Shown here: positions 49,838 through 61,360 of the stretch, one piece after another
Layout: the number at the start of each line of letters is the position of its first letter
Numbering within the stretch: the stretch's first letter is position 1
Origin: Gyrodactylus bullatarudis
Lineage: Eukaryota > Platyhelminthes > Monogenea > Gyrodactylidea > Gyrodactylidae
Length of the DNA stretch: 64,000 nucleotides
Direction of reading: 5' to 3'
NCBI GenBank assembly: GCA_012064415.1
Contig: SSNU01000075.1
Coordinates: 576,844-640,843 of the forward strand
The notes under the pieces: generated by a model
The model's database searches: none
Seen by the model: the letters and a program-made list of their open reading frames with translations, nothing else
Told to the model about the DNA's origin: nothing
Position numbers and translations under genes: made by a program

Positions 49838-50953
49838 TCATGATGATGTATCATTCAATTTGTTTGGGGAATTATTTGAGTTCCTATCATCCGTAGTGTC
49901 CATTTTTGTTTGATACTTTTGACAGAAATAACAAAAAATTGCCCTAATCTTTATCTTTATCTCGGGCACTGAAGTACTATAAGCAACAATATTACAAACA
50001 GAATCTAAGTTTATAAAGATTTCTGTGATGAAGTAAAGATTTTCATTGTTCTGAATGTATTTGGTATAAAACTCATCTTTAGAATCGAAAAATTCGTAAT
50101 ACTTCATCAGAGTTGAAAATATGAAAGTTGGCGTTTCAAACAACGTAAAAATAGCAGCTAAGCAGAGAACTGTATGTGTTGCCTTCTTGTGATGTCTTCG
50201 TCTTACTGGATTACTGCTGCTCGAAATATTTGTTAGTGATGATGAGCGTGGAGCTATGTAATAAATGATTAATGATGCTGTCACTATAACAAGAATAAAT
50301 GGTAAAAAAGTCTGAAAACTGAAATACAGAAAAAACCAAATGTTCAAGGAAGAGTCGAATTGTTTGAACCATAGTCTTTCTCCAGTTTCTGGAATTTCGC
50401 ACCTTTCAAACCATTCATAGAAGAATCGTTTGATGTTTAACAAAAATCCGAAAGTAAATAGCATTCCGTATAAAATGAGTATTCTGTTTTTTGAGAAAAT
50501 CTTTCTACGTCTTAGCGGCGAGACAATAACTTCAGTCCTTGAAACTGAAATGATAACATTACACCAATTGCGTGTAGATAAAAATGTATCACCAATTACT
50601 ATGATCAACTGGATGATTCTAGCTCGCCAAAAAACATGTTCTCGATTTCCTGGTAAATTATAAAGATTATTCCCTGCCCATGATAGGATGTAATCAATGA
50701 TGAAGAAGCCGGTAAAGAATACTTCTGTCATTGAAAGCAATATGAGATTCTGACGCATTACATTCCTATGTTTTTTATCATTCAATAAAACAATAAGACA
50801 AAATAAATTCAAAATAAATCCAATTGGACAAATCATAAAGGTTAGATAGGTTTTAATCTTCCATGAATTCTCCCCGCAGACCTCATCGTGAATAGAAATG
50901 ATTCTGTCGCATGTTGCCAATGATTCATTGAGGTAAAATGTCCCACAGAGCAT
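49838..50953 (-). CDS. rhodopsin-like G-protein-coupled receptor, probably peptide type
   Basis: Single exon, 371 codons, seven hydrophobic segments at about 35-57, 69-90, 112-137, 157-173, 203-232, 260-284 and 305-327. The N-terminus has an N-glycosylation sequon (NES) and three cysteines. After helix 3 the sequence is SRTEVIVSPLRRRKIFS, occupying the place of the DRY box. Helix 6 has ETPTFIF, and helix 7 has LDSVCNIVAYSTS in place of NPxxY. The layout resembles the FMRFamide-receptor-like invertebrate peptide GPCRs (inference). The usual cysteine at the top of helix 3 is not where expected, though one is present in loop 2 (RCEIPE). A Ser/Asn-rich C-terminal tail offers phosphorylation sites. 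The ligand is unknown. Confidence 0.85.
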   Translation of the reverse strand: MLCGTFYLNESLATCDRIISIHDEVCGENSWKIKTYLTFMICPIGFILNLFCLIVLLNDKKHRNVMRQNLILLSMTEVFFTGFFIIDYILSWAGNNLYNLPGNREHVFWRARIIQLIIVIGDTFLSTRNWCNVIISVSRTEVIVSPLRRRKIFSKNRILILYGMLFTFGFLLNIKRFFYEWFERCEIPETGERLWFKQFDSSLNIWFFLYFSFQTFLPFILVIVTASLIIYYIAPRSSSLTNISSSSNPVRRRHHKKATHTVLCLAAIFTLFETPTFIFSTLMKYYEFFDSKDEFYTKYIQNNENLYFITEIFINLDSVCNIVAYSTSVPEIKIKIRAIFCYFCQKYQTKMDTTDDRNSNNSPNKLNDTSS

Positions 50954-51575
50954 AATTCCATATCCTTTTTAACAGTTATTAGATGGTTAACACTTAGAAA
51001 TGCATCATTGGGAAGTTTATGAAGTTTATTCTTGGGATAATATATTTTCTAAAGTGATGTTCCCATTAGAAATATAGTGTAGAAATAGAAGTAGAATACT
51101 AAATGCTTGATTCTGATTGGTTCAAATAATTGGTCGAATTGTTTTAGGACTAGCAATGTTAACAATATTACATTGTATTGTTTAGCAACTTTGGCTAAGC
51201 AGTTAAATCCATTCCACCATGATAATTATTTCTTTTTCTCAATGAAAATATTTCCAAGGAAATTTCAGGTGGATAATTTGTTTTAGTCCATATTCTGAAA
51301 TGTAGCTTTCTTCCATCTAATCTATTGATCGATGAGCATGAATTAGACTACACTTTTATTATTTTCTTCCTTGAATTTTTCATATTTTTCCATATATAGT
51401 TCAATACCTGACAAGGTATAAACTATTGATCATTGATAAAATTCTCAATTGACTCAATTTGACTCAACAAGTTTTGATAAAAACAGGGTAAAAGAATATT
51501 TCATTCTTAGATTTTTTTTCACAAAATATCCCCTGATGTAACCCGGCCATTAATCCTCATGTTTATTGAACATGA

Positions 51576-51740
51576 ATGGCGAAGAAATCGGTTCCAAGTG
51601 AATTTAAAGAAGAAATAGAAGAACCAACCATTCGCCAGTTTAAACGAAAATTCCCGTATTATCCTAATTTTAATAAAAAAGAAAATAAAGTCCAATTTGA
51701 TCAAGCATGTTTTTTTGGGTTCTTCCATATAAATATTTAA
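51576..51740 (+). CDS. possible small ORF or exon, unknown
   Basis: An open frame of 54 codons with mixed composition (KEEIEEPTIRQFKRKFPYYP, then NFNKKENKVQFDQ), unlike the low-complexity K/N/F/L noise typical of this window. A longer antisense ORF overlaps it. It could be an exon of an unrecognised gene or a transposon relic. No splice partner was identified. Confidence 0.2.
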   Translation: MAKKSVPSEFKEEIEEPTIRQFKRKFPYYPNFNKKENKVQFDQACFFGFFHINI

Positions 51741-52199
51741 GTGAAAGAAATTTGAAAATTCAATTCCAGTTCATGTGACAAAAGAAATAATAATTAGGGA
51801 AAATTTTTCTTTTGATAAGTCTATGATAAACAAGAACACCTTCTCGAATATTTAGTAAATAAAAATAAAAAAATTTTCTACACTAATAAAAAATATTAGA
51901 GATAGATTTTGAAAATTATCAACTTCTAGCCTGGGTCAGAATCTGATTAGATTCTTCAGAAGAATTCGAATAATGTAATTAAAACTTATGGTCAAAAACT
52001 TGAATAATTATTTGTGTGTTGTGATCCATGAACACAGTTCATTGAACAGGATGAATCATTTGATTTATGATAGAAGCTAAAATATTTTTTCTCTCATCAT
52101 TTTCAATATAGTGTAAGCGAAATAAGTTTTATGGATCAATTTTTTATCAAAAGCCTCGAAATCTTCGATGACTACTCCAAAATTTTTATCGATTTCGAT

Positions 52200-52310
52200 G
52201 ATTTGTAGCAGTTTGGTGATGATATTTGGGATCAACATTGAACAAAGAATTCGAATTAACTGAAGTTCGTCATTACTGTGGGAAATCGAACCATTTGAAT
52301 TTTTCGATTA
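52200..52310 (+). repeat. dispersed repeat, TGTGGGAAATCGAACCAT family
   Basis: Shares GTGGGAAATCGAACCAT and preceding GAATTCGAATT..GAAGTT..GTCATTA blocks with 24190-24250 inside a GTF3C1 intron. Non-coding; class unknown. Confidence 0.5.
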
Positions 52311-52399
52311 TTTTTTTTTACGAATCATCGAAATCGAATAAATGAACCATGTCGACTGCAGATTGATTTTTCATATAAATTTCAATCTTCGAAAAGAAT

Positions 52400-52690
52400 A
52401 CATCAAATAATTAAAGCTAATTGATAAAAAGTTGGGAATCTAATCCTGATCTTGAAAAAACTTCTTTGATCACTCTCCAACTTTCAAATCAATAAAAATT
52501 TTCAGTTCAAAGTTCCAAAAAATAGGATTTTGGCGCCAAATCGATATTTTTTCAGAATTTTCATCTTCAAATGTTAAAAGTGGGCAACATGAGTAGGATT
52601 CCAAAAAATCATTAACAAATTCGAATTCTTGATAACAAAATCGAGATTTCTGTAAGAATCGTAGATTGCCAACTTCATATCAACCACTTT
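52400..52690 (+). repeat. dispersed repeat, copy inverted at 63.0-63.2 kb
   Basis: The interval 52530-52690 matches the reverse complement of 63000-63195 over about 150 bp. Shared blocks include AGTGGGCAACATGAGTAGGA, AATTCGAATTC and CCAACTTCATATCAA. The left part carries the TTTCAAATCAATAAAAATTT motif seen elsewhere. Non-coding. Confidence 0.6.
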
Positions 52691-53319
52691 ACATCAATCT
52701 GATTTTTTAGCTGATTTCCGTCTATTATTGATGTTTCCTAATGCTTAGCCTATAGTGTATAAATCTGAATCTGTACACTTTAATCTTTCAAATTAGACTG
52801 TTCGTAAACGTAGTTATACTTCATTCATATCCTTTTATAGCCTTTAATATTATAATATAAAGTGATGGGATCAAAATCTCTAATTTTGATTCATCGTTTA
52901 CAACTTCAAGTAAATTAAAAGTGAAAAATTGCATAAAGCTATTCTCGATGAATTTGGGAATCTATAAATTTTACAAAAGTCACACTTATCTGAAGAATTT
53001 CTGAAAGAACCCTCAGTAAGAACTGATTTCGGATTAACCTAATTCATTGATATTAAAGCAGTAAAAATGGTCGAAAAATAGGAAATAGACTTTTCACGTT
53101 AATGAAGTGTTTCCTGAATGTTTTTTTTCGAAACCTTATTGAAAAAGTGAGATTTTTGTAAAAAATAGTAAATTCCCAAGAATAGCTAAAAATTTAGCGA
53201 TATAATAGACGTTAATTTCTTCAGACTGAGTTGGTGCTTAACAACTAGTCTCTCAAAGAAATGTAAATTTATAATTTTTATCTTAATTTTGAACCAAGTA
53301 GTTCTTCTGCATAGATTGA

Positions 53320-53931
53320 CTATAACGTTGTTCGCTTTATACTTGACCATGTTGTCTTCTGGCTTGTATTGGTCTATCTGTAGAAAAAGAAAGGGGAAAG
53401 AAAGGTGTAGTATTTCTTAAAGAATAAGGATTTTAAAAATTATAGTGATTGTTATAGTAATCAGAATTATTAGAGTAATAACTCTGATACATATAATAAA
53501 TGTAATATAATATTTCGAATAAATTTCGTATTCTTCTTCTGGCGTGAGATTTTTCAAAATACCTAAGATACTTAAAACATTGTGTGTCCAATCAAAACAT
53601 TAAACCAATCAGATTTCTTCTCAGCTTTAATCAATCAATTCTAACCAACGATTTCCAATATTTATATCCGTCTTATTACCATTAACAACCTCGTTTAGTT
53701 TAATCTCTATAGACTCCAAAATCATATTTTTATACTTATTCCTCATGTTTCCGAGACTTTTTACGTTATTAAAATCTATAATATGATATGGATTATCAGC
53801 CCAGTGTTTAGCTAGTGCTGACTTGTCTATCTGTACCTTTTCTATACCTCCTTTCTCTCCCTTTTCTTTTTCTACAGATAGACGAAGCCAGAAGACAACA
53901 TAGCCAGGTAGCAAGCGAACAACGTTATAGT
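53320..53931 (-). mobile_element. Penelope-like element remnant with inverted ends
   Basis: Inverted arms about 86 bp long lie at 53320-53405 and 53846-53931 (shared ACTATAACGTTGTTCGCTT, TGTTGTCTTCTGGCTT, CTATCTGTAGAAAAAGAAA). Between them a minus-strand ORF (53914-53627) reads SALAKHWADNPYHIIDF, NVKSLGN and RNKYKNMILESIEIKLNE, ending NRWLELI. This is the pattern of the C-terminal end of Penelope-like polyproteins after the GIY-YIG motif. The RT and most of the endonuclease are missing. Inverted flanking repeats are common in this class. Confidence 0.6.
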
Positions 53932-54463
53932 AAATTTTTATCTTTTTATAGTGCCCCTAATGGTATTCTTACAGTTTCTTCTTACCACTAGCTAATGATT
54001 TAATAAAAAATTTTATTTCCAAAATCTAAGACACATTTTTGACAATTTTAGTAGAAAACAGTGTTTACAAAGTTTTATCAGATTAAATCAGTGAAATTAT
54101 TCACAAAATGACAAATGAAAAATTTGTAATTCAAGTTAAAGTACATTTTTTCTAACATGTCAGGAGAAATATGATTTAATTGATCTCCAAAATTGTAGTA
54201 GGCTTAAATAAAGCTGATTCGAAATTAAATTTTTGTCCAATTTTACTAAAAAAGTAAGCTTGTGATATTGCATATATCGAATCATCTAAAAAAGAACTCT
54301 TCTAAAAAATCGTAAAATAGGCTCGGAAGAAATATTATAGTATAGTAAACATTTACAGTATGATTACGTTTTGAAAGAATTGTAATTTTTTGAACAAATT
54401 TAAATGATAACAACTAATTTTGCTCAGTTTTATACTAGTTCTGATTAATCACAAAAAATGTTG
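53932..54463. other. intergenic spacer
   Basis: AT-rich, no supported feature. Confidence 0.45.
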
Positions 54464-54899
54464 TCTATACCTTTTGCAGGTCATTTTGAGAGAAAGTGTT
54501 GAACAAACTGGAAGATAGTTGTTTTCATTATAAAGATATGTAAAAAATGGAGTATAAATGTAGTGTAATTACATAGAAGTATATGTACAACAGTCCATTC
54601 TGATATATAATTATATATATATATTAATTATAATTAATGGTATGACGGATTAATTAACAGGACTGTGACTAAAAAATAAACTCAAATCAAAAAGAAAGTT
54701 TATATTTCAATTTGAGAACATTATTTATTCGATTAAATCTTGTTTATTCATTATAATAGGAAAATATTTTTCAACATGTATGGCACATTGAGAAATTGTA
54801 GCTGGAGATAACTGTCTTATAGCTCGTTCAGCCCCAATTTCTAAAATTCTAGCAGTTTGTTCAACACTTTCTCTCAAAATGACCTGCAAAAGGTATAGA
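54464..54899. repeat. perfect 47-bp inverted repeat pair
   Basis: 54464-54510 and 54853-54899 are exact reverse complements over 47 bp, with a spacer of about 342 bp. The right arm overlaps the C-terminal codons (..FAGHFERKC) of the unknown ORF at 54861-55160, so the left arm is an inverted duplicate of that coding end. Perfect identity suggests a recent event or selection for the fold. Confidence 0.75.
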
Positions 54900-55160
54900 A
54901 ATATTTCGTTCTAGGTGCTTAGGTAATATATCCCACAGGAACGTCTTATTTGGTAATTTGAGGACGAAACGCGCGTATATGTTTTCCATATATATACTTA
55001 GATTATTTCTAAATGCTTTGTGAGTTTCTTTTGTACCAGTCTCGGTGAGATACATTAGTAAGCTGTAACATTCAGCGTCATGGGCTAATCCATTACCAAA
55101 TAAGACGGGGTGATTTTCAAAACCAGAATCAGCATATTTGATTTCTTTGACTAAAATCAA
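54861..55160 (-). CDS. unknown ORF of a two-copy repeat
   Basis: 99 codons on minus, including HPVLFGNGLAHDAECYSLL, ETHKAFRNNLSIYMENIYAR and FLWDILPKHLERN. The composition is that of a folded globular protein. A decayed relative lies at 11815-12105. No start context or splice partner is clear. Repetition and flanking inverted repeats suggest a mobile-element fragment; a host gene family is the alternative. No family recognised. Confidence 0.4.
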   Translation of the reverse strand: MILVKEIKYADSGFENHPVLFGNGLAHDAECYSLLMYLTETGTKETHKAFRNNLSIYMENIYARFVLKLPNKTFLWDILPKHLERNISIPFAGHFERKC

Positions 55161-55560
55161 CTTTTGATCACTCTCTCACATTGAAATCAGCAAAAATTAG
55201 CCAAGAAAAATAGCCCTGACCAAGATCACTGGATTTTATTACATCAATGAACACTAGGACTCAAAAATATAGAAATTTCTCTAAACTGTAGCTAAAATCA
55301 TTTAAAAATATTGATGGAGATAGGATCGCTGTAAAAAAAATTATGATCAACTTTGGCAAATAAACTACAAATATTGAAATGCCTAAAGTTGATCTTTCAA
55401 TAAATATAATTTCTTTCATAAGGTGAATATTTTCTTGTAATGTTACAAATGAATAATTAGTTTTCAGAATGCCTGATAGTCTGCAAACTCACTGATTGTT
55501 GCCCAGGGATTTTGTAGAATTCCTAAAGTTTTCAGATTCACTGTAACTAGTTAATGGCTA
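55161..55560. other. spacer between element remnants
   Basis: Contains a short piece of the dispersed repeat (about 55165-55205). Nothing else supported. Confidence 0.4.
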
Positions 55561-56293
55561 ACCACTGGTTATTACTAATTAATAATGAAAAATTCCCTTG
55601 ATATTATTAAAATAAATCATAACTTCTCCCTTCTTAAAGATTCACTCGAGACCATGGGGCTCTATATTAATAGAGATAAATGCAAAATTTTGCTCCCATC
55701 GGGTCTCCCTGCAACCCTCCTTGAATCTCTTCTACTTCCTGGAGAAATTGTCTCCTTAACTTTTGACCTAGGTTTCGGTATTAACTCTAAACTAAAAATT
55801 AACCCTCACTCTAACCTGCCTAATATAAACTCCATGATCATGGCCATTCTTAAATTTTCGAAATCTCTATCCTTAAGAATAAAGGCGTATAAGTCATTAG
55901 TGCTTACAAACTTTGACTATATCTCACCCCTTTTAATTAACTTGACTATTGACCAGGCTAGATATATCGAAAGAATTCAAAGTAGTTTTCTTTATTCTCT
56001 CTACCCTAAACTTAATTCATACAATGCTCGCATTTCGGCGTCTGGCCTCAATGGGTCCGTCGTTACGCTTTCATCATAAAAAATCCTCTGATTCTTCGAT
56101 CAGAATCGAAAGGTCTTACAATCTAAGAAATATGTCATATGAAAATAACTACTTACTCTCTACCTATAATAAACTTAACGATAAATATGACTTATCTAAT
56201 TGTGACAACCTAAACTCGATTAAAAATATTATGAAACATATTCGATCTAAAATCGACTACACCTACTCTCTCCTATATCCTGATCTTCATTAA
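55561..56293 (+). pseudogene. non-LTR retrotransposon RT fragment
   Basis: Two overlapping frames (to 56079, then 55949-56293) make the C-terminal half of a LINE-type reverse transcriptase. Visible are GLYINRDKCKILLPSG (the post-YxDD region), LGFGINSKLKI (the LG..I motif), the arginine-lysine thumb AILKFSKSLSLRIKAYKSL, and at the end RSYNLRN, typical of the C-terminus of Jockey/R1-like polyproteins. A frameshift near 56000-56080 breaks it. No endonuclease, ORF1 or poly-A tail is seen. It is a dead, 5'-truncated copy. Codon use is richer in C than nearby noise. Confidence 0.7.
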
Positions 56294-58258
56294 GTAGAAA
56301 CTACCAAGTGCTATTCGATTAAACTTTTCAGATTTACATCCAACGCTAAACCATCGAAGATGTTCTAATCCAAAAGCCAATTCGATCGCAATCAAAAACT
56401 CTTTCAAGACTATGTTTCATCCTTATAATGATAAACCTTTAAAAGATTTACTATTTATTTGTATTCTCCATTAGTATTTTGTTGCATTTCTTATTTCTCA
56501 ATATAGATTTTATTCTAACAAAAAAAATTAGTAACCAGGGAATCTGAATACCGAGTTTTACAGAATCCCTGGCTTACTATAAGTTTCCAGAATCACTGTA
56601 ACATATGAAGATAATCTTGACAGTTCTATCAAACTTCGTCTTCGTCGTTGAAAAATTTCGAATCTTTGTGATGTATCCACAGTATCTTGTATGGGACTTC
56701 ATAATAGTTATAATTAAGGGGTTATTGAGAAAAACCAGTGAATAGAAAAATTTGATTCTTTATTCATCTTCCTCAAGTAAACAGATAAAATTCCATTACT
56801 CTAAAGTTTATGGTCTGAGAGTAAAGAGTTGAAACTTACTTTCTCATTGATAAAATTCAAAAATTGTTCATCCATAAAATTTACTTGCTCGTTTGTCTAA
56901 TCACATAAAAACATTGAGTCAAGAGCATGGGAAAGGAATTTTTTCAGTTTTCATATATTCAAGGAGAGAGTTAAATGGGAATTCATCATCATCATCATCA
57001 TCTGATCTAATCTTAGATTAGGAAATTTTGAATTTATAATCAATTTAAGTTCCCAGTCAATTTTTGTTGTAGATTAGAACTGTTTTGTCCAATTAGGATC
57101 TCTTATACATGATATAAATCAAGTTAATTTGAAGAAGGGAATTTAGGATTTTTTTCATCAAAAAAATCGAATTTTATCAAGACCTTTTGCAGTTCGTTAA
57201 AGAAGATATGAAATTCGATAAGGAATTCGTGAAATTCAGTAAGAAACTCATGAAATGCATTAAGGAATAGTATTTTAAAATGTCATTATGTAAGGAAGAT
57301 ATGAAATTCAATATGTAAGTTGTGAAAAACGATATGGAATTAATGCAAATCATTAAGGAATATTCAAGTTTTATTCTAACTTAATTAAGATTTATTCGTC
57401 AATCAAAGATATCAATTCTTTGCTTGCAAGGAGACAGAATTAAGATAGATCATTAGGCCCACGTCCAAGATATGAAGTGAAAAAAGTTTTGAACAAATCC
57501 ATTTTTAAGAAAATTGTGGGATATTTCACGATTAGACAAAGAAATCATCGTGTTAAAATTAATTATTTGATCATTTTCCCTGCTTTAGAAATGATGAATT
57601 TATCTAAAATTTCATAGATTTGGCCAAGAAACTTCTCGGGATTACTCATTTTATCATAAAAAATTATAAGATATTTGTCATTATGTCTATACGATGTCTT
57701 TAAAGTTTGAATCAGAATTAATTTTTGACTTCTTCAGATGATGGAAATTTGTCAACTAGAGCAAAATAGATGTAGATGAAAATCGTCTTGAAAGAAAAAA
57801 TCGACGCGGGTCTTTTGGTTTCCAACAGTTTGAGGTGTTCTGAATCGAATAAGCTTCATTCTAAATAAAATAGTAGGTTCTTTGTTATCTTTCATATCTA
57901 AAGTAAGTAAAAACATTTCCTTAGTCAGATAATAATTCATGTCTCTCGAAAATAGAATCTGGTGGTGAAGAAAAAACTCTTAGAAAATGTTAATCTTCAA
58001 GTGGGAAATTTATTTAGTAAAATTGATTAAAATATACTGTATTATCAGTCTATTTCCAAGATAGTTCTCTTATAATCTTTTTAATCTAAAAAGATTGAAG
58101 TTTTACAAGTATATAAAGCCAAACGAAAATGTCAATGCCACCAAAGGATCAGACTAGATCGTAAATCAGTCTATTTTGCTATTTTGAATGAGGCAATTCA
58201 TCTTTGACAAAATGTCACCAGAATTAGACTAAAATTAACCCTTTCAGGACCGAGGAGA

Positions 58259-58321
58259 TTAACCCCTTCGAGCCCATAAGAAAACAGTGATCGCCTGAAA
58301 TAGTTGAATCGAAGGGGTTAA
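58259..58321. mobile_element. 63-bp TTAA-flanked mini inverted-repeat element
   Basis: TTAA, then CCCCTTCGA (58263-58271), a 41-bp interior, TCGAAGGGG (58309-58317), then TTAA. TTAA target duplication and C-rich tips are the hallmarks of piggyBac-type transposition (established), and a piggyBac-like transposase relic lies at 12.3 kb. The element is very small for a MITE, so it may be an internal-deletion product. Confidence 0.5.
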
Positions 58322-60313
58322 ATATGAATGCATATTCGGAATCATAATGAACGATGGCTGAATAAAAAAAATCTTTAATCATCTGAAAATCTTTTTCTAT
58401 ACATTTCCCCTATCAACTTTCAAGCGACCACACAAGTAATTTTATTAATTTTCTAATAAATAGGGTAAATTTAGATAGTCATAGAAGCGATCTGTTAGCT
58501 TCGAGTCATAGGTAATTTTAATCAAAGAAATTTTACCTATAATATAATCTATATGTTAACGTGTATATTGAAACTGCGGGAAAAGTTCCAATTTGATAAA
58601 ATTTTCAACACTTGGTTTGGTGTGAATTGGCACGGAATAATTTTATATAGGCAATGAAAACAAACCTTAAAGAATTCATCGAAAAGAATTCAAGTTGCAG
58701 AAGCAAAAAACAATGGGCTTTACGAATGATCATAAAAGGAGCTCATTTTCTGAATAATATTTACAACTTTTAATAAGTGAAGAATTTATTAAAAATAAAC
58801 TATCTAACAGTAAATATCATACAGTAAATATTCTCTAAGAGTTTTAGTATTTCTAACTTTAATAATAAGTAAAGTATCAATACTCACTCGGGAGTTTCGA
58901 AACTCACAAGTTTCAATACTCACGGAAACTGTGAATTTAGAAACCAGTATCAATATTCACGAAAATATTCGTGAGTTTCAATATTTACAGTAACATTTGC
59001 ATTCTCATATGTTGCAGTAATTTATCTGGATTGCTATGAAACTGAGGACTTTTTAACCCTATCGAGACGATAAGAAAACTACAGTTCTCCTCGAGTTTTC
59101 GTGCTTGAGAATGCTTTTTCTCACTTGAGAAGGTTCTAAAAGCATACTCATAGGAGTCAACCAATAATTCCATTTTTAATTTAAATTGAGTTTTGATTAA
59201 GTCGTGAACAGTCTAGGCTAGGGAGGGTCCCTCCATAAATCGTTAAAAATGTCACCCGGCTTTTCATGCTATTTAAGGGATGTTGAATCAGAATAAGGGC
59301 TTTATTTTGGCACCAGTAGCGTGGAAATGCTTTTTGAATTTTTGTTGGTTCAGAATTTCTTTACCACTTGTAAGAGAATACACGAATGATGAAATTCATG
59401 ATAACAAGCAGAAAACGTTTCACGATAATTTCAGAGTATAACGATGGCTCTTGCAACATTTGAGTAAATCAAAAAAGTATTTTAAAGAGCCTAATTTTGA
59501 AACTTGTAACTGAAAATATTTTATTCTTTTAATCATCATCTAGTTTATGATTTTAAAATGTGAGAATAATAGCTTTTAGATGATATTCAACAATCAACTG
59601 ATTTCTCAGAAATACGGTTGATAAAATTATTTCAAAATACAGTTTTTTAGCTAAAATTAAATTTCTAATTTTATAAACCAACTTACTTTTAAAACAGTTA
59701 AGGTCCAGAACTCTAAAAGCTTCTAGGCACATATGACAACTTTTATTTTCTCAAACTAGGTGTCCATGTTAGTGTCAAAATTCGAGTGACTTTTTTATTT
59801 TCCAAAATTCAAAATTAGGGACTCACTCTAGTGTAGGCTAACATACTCATTGGAACATGAATGTAACAAAATAGAGAGGTTTTAGATAAATTTAAGAGGA
59901 ATGGCCAAAAGAAATAGAAGAGTCAAAATTACGTTTAAATGAGAATGGTTATCCCAACAGGTTTGTAGACAAATTCATCAATATGTCTGATGATGTAGAT
60001 GAAAGGGTCGACAGAGATGAAGGATGGTTTCAGTAATGATGTAAGGAGATGGTTTGTGTAAGCATTGATAAAATTTTTTCCTTAAATCCATAGATCTGTG
60101 TAATAATTCCATGTTTAGTTGGAAAAAATAGTAAAATTAGATTAGTTTGTTGCTGTGTATTACAGTGTGTAATCTACCCCCTTTGTATGTGGTGTTCATT
60201 TTTCAAATAAAAATGTTAAGCTCTGTCATCCGAATTTAGCTTTAAGATTTTTAATTTTTTTAAATTTTGTATAAAAGAAATAATAAAATTTACTTTAGGG
60301 GAGAAGAAAGAGA

Positions 60314-60380
60314 TTTTGACAATTAAGGGCCATTATTTCGGCCATACCGATAAAAAACGGCCATCGGTGTGATACATGCT
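60314..60380 (-). ncRNA. hammerhead-like repeat, degenerate copy E
   Basis: Minus strand: AGCAT (60380-60376), TATCACA (60374-60368), CCGATGG (60367-60361) in place of CTGATGA, a longer helix II region (GGCC..CCG..CGG..GGCC), GAAA (60339-60336), then ATAATGGCCCTTAATT and GTCAAAA. Flanking sequence is clearly homologous to copy S at the window start. Core mutations make activity unlikely. The longer helix II may be ancestral or a later insertion. Confidence 0.35.
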
Positions 60381-61360
60381 ATATATAATATATATATATG
60401 AAATTCTAATTCGTACAATTCCTATAATAAGGCTCAATTATTTTGTATTGTCAATTGCCAAACTCATTGGCGACTCAAGTTTGAAAAAGTACATTACGGA
60501 ATCGATCAAAATTTTTCATTTGTGCATTTAATTTTTTACGTAAAAATTAAACGAGTTTTTAAAAATTTATTTTGAGTATCAGTTATTTGATGTTGATCAT
60601 ATTTTTATTGAATAACTGTAGGTAGATAACAATTATTAGAGTACTGAAGGTTGTAGGTTATTTCCTATGCCTGTTATAACAGTTCCTTATTGTCCCTTCC
60701 ATAAATAAGATTCCATAAGAGAAATCAAAGTTTACGCTAAGAAAATGATCGACTGTTTTAAATAAAATAAGAAAATTATGTTGAATATATTTTTATTCTC
60801 TTTTGGTGACAGGAAACTACTTCAAAAATAGTTTCAACATCTTCCAAAGCTTCCTAATGTACCTAGCTATATAAATATTTTATTTATTGGTAAAATGCAC
60901 AAACTATTATTATATATACCATGAATAAATTAAGCTACTCAAAAAATTCATTAGAGATTTTTAAAAATATTACAAAAGAAATATAAGTGGAAGGAAATCT
61001 TTGGATGATTTTCTTTTCTTATGAATTAAAAATCACTTGAGTCTGAATTGAGATGAAATTAAAATCATTTTGTCTTGATCAATTAAAAATTCCGAGTCTA
61101 ATGATTCAAAGTCTTTTAATTCGTTCATTCAGGTTTTGAATGAAATACCAATAGAATACCACTGGGTTATTTTCATCACAGATCCTCATTATTTTTCCTT
61201 TAGGCATTAGAAAATACTTTGTTCACCACTACTAATAGTTACACTGGGGGAAATTAAAAAAATGATTTTGACTTATTAGACTTAAATGAAATTTCGTAAA
61301 ACTGATGAAACCGCCTGTAATTTTGTTTAAATAATCTTTGAGCTATTTCTGAATCATTCC

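Larger units (their letters stand above)
50954..53319. other. gene-poor spacer
   Basis: Contains a possible 54-codon ORF on + (51576-51740, beginning MAKKSVPSEFKEE), which looks protein-like but lacks partners, and dispersed repeats at 52200-52690. Otherwise AT-rich. Confidence 0.4.

Noticed and set aside
59990..60020. CTGATGA followed by GAAA, resembling the ribozyme core
   Set aside because: The spacing is seven rather than eight nucleotides, no helix III with a cleavable site follows and no helix I complement was found.
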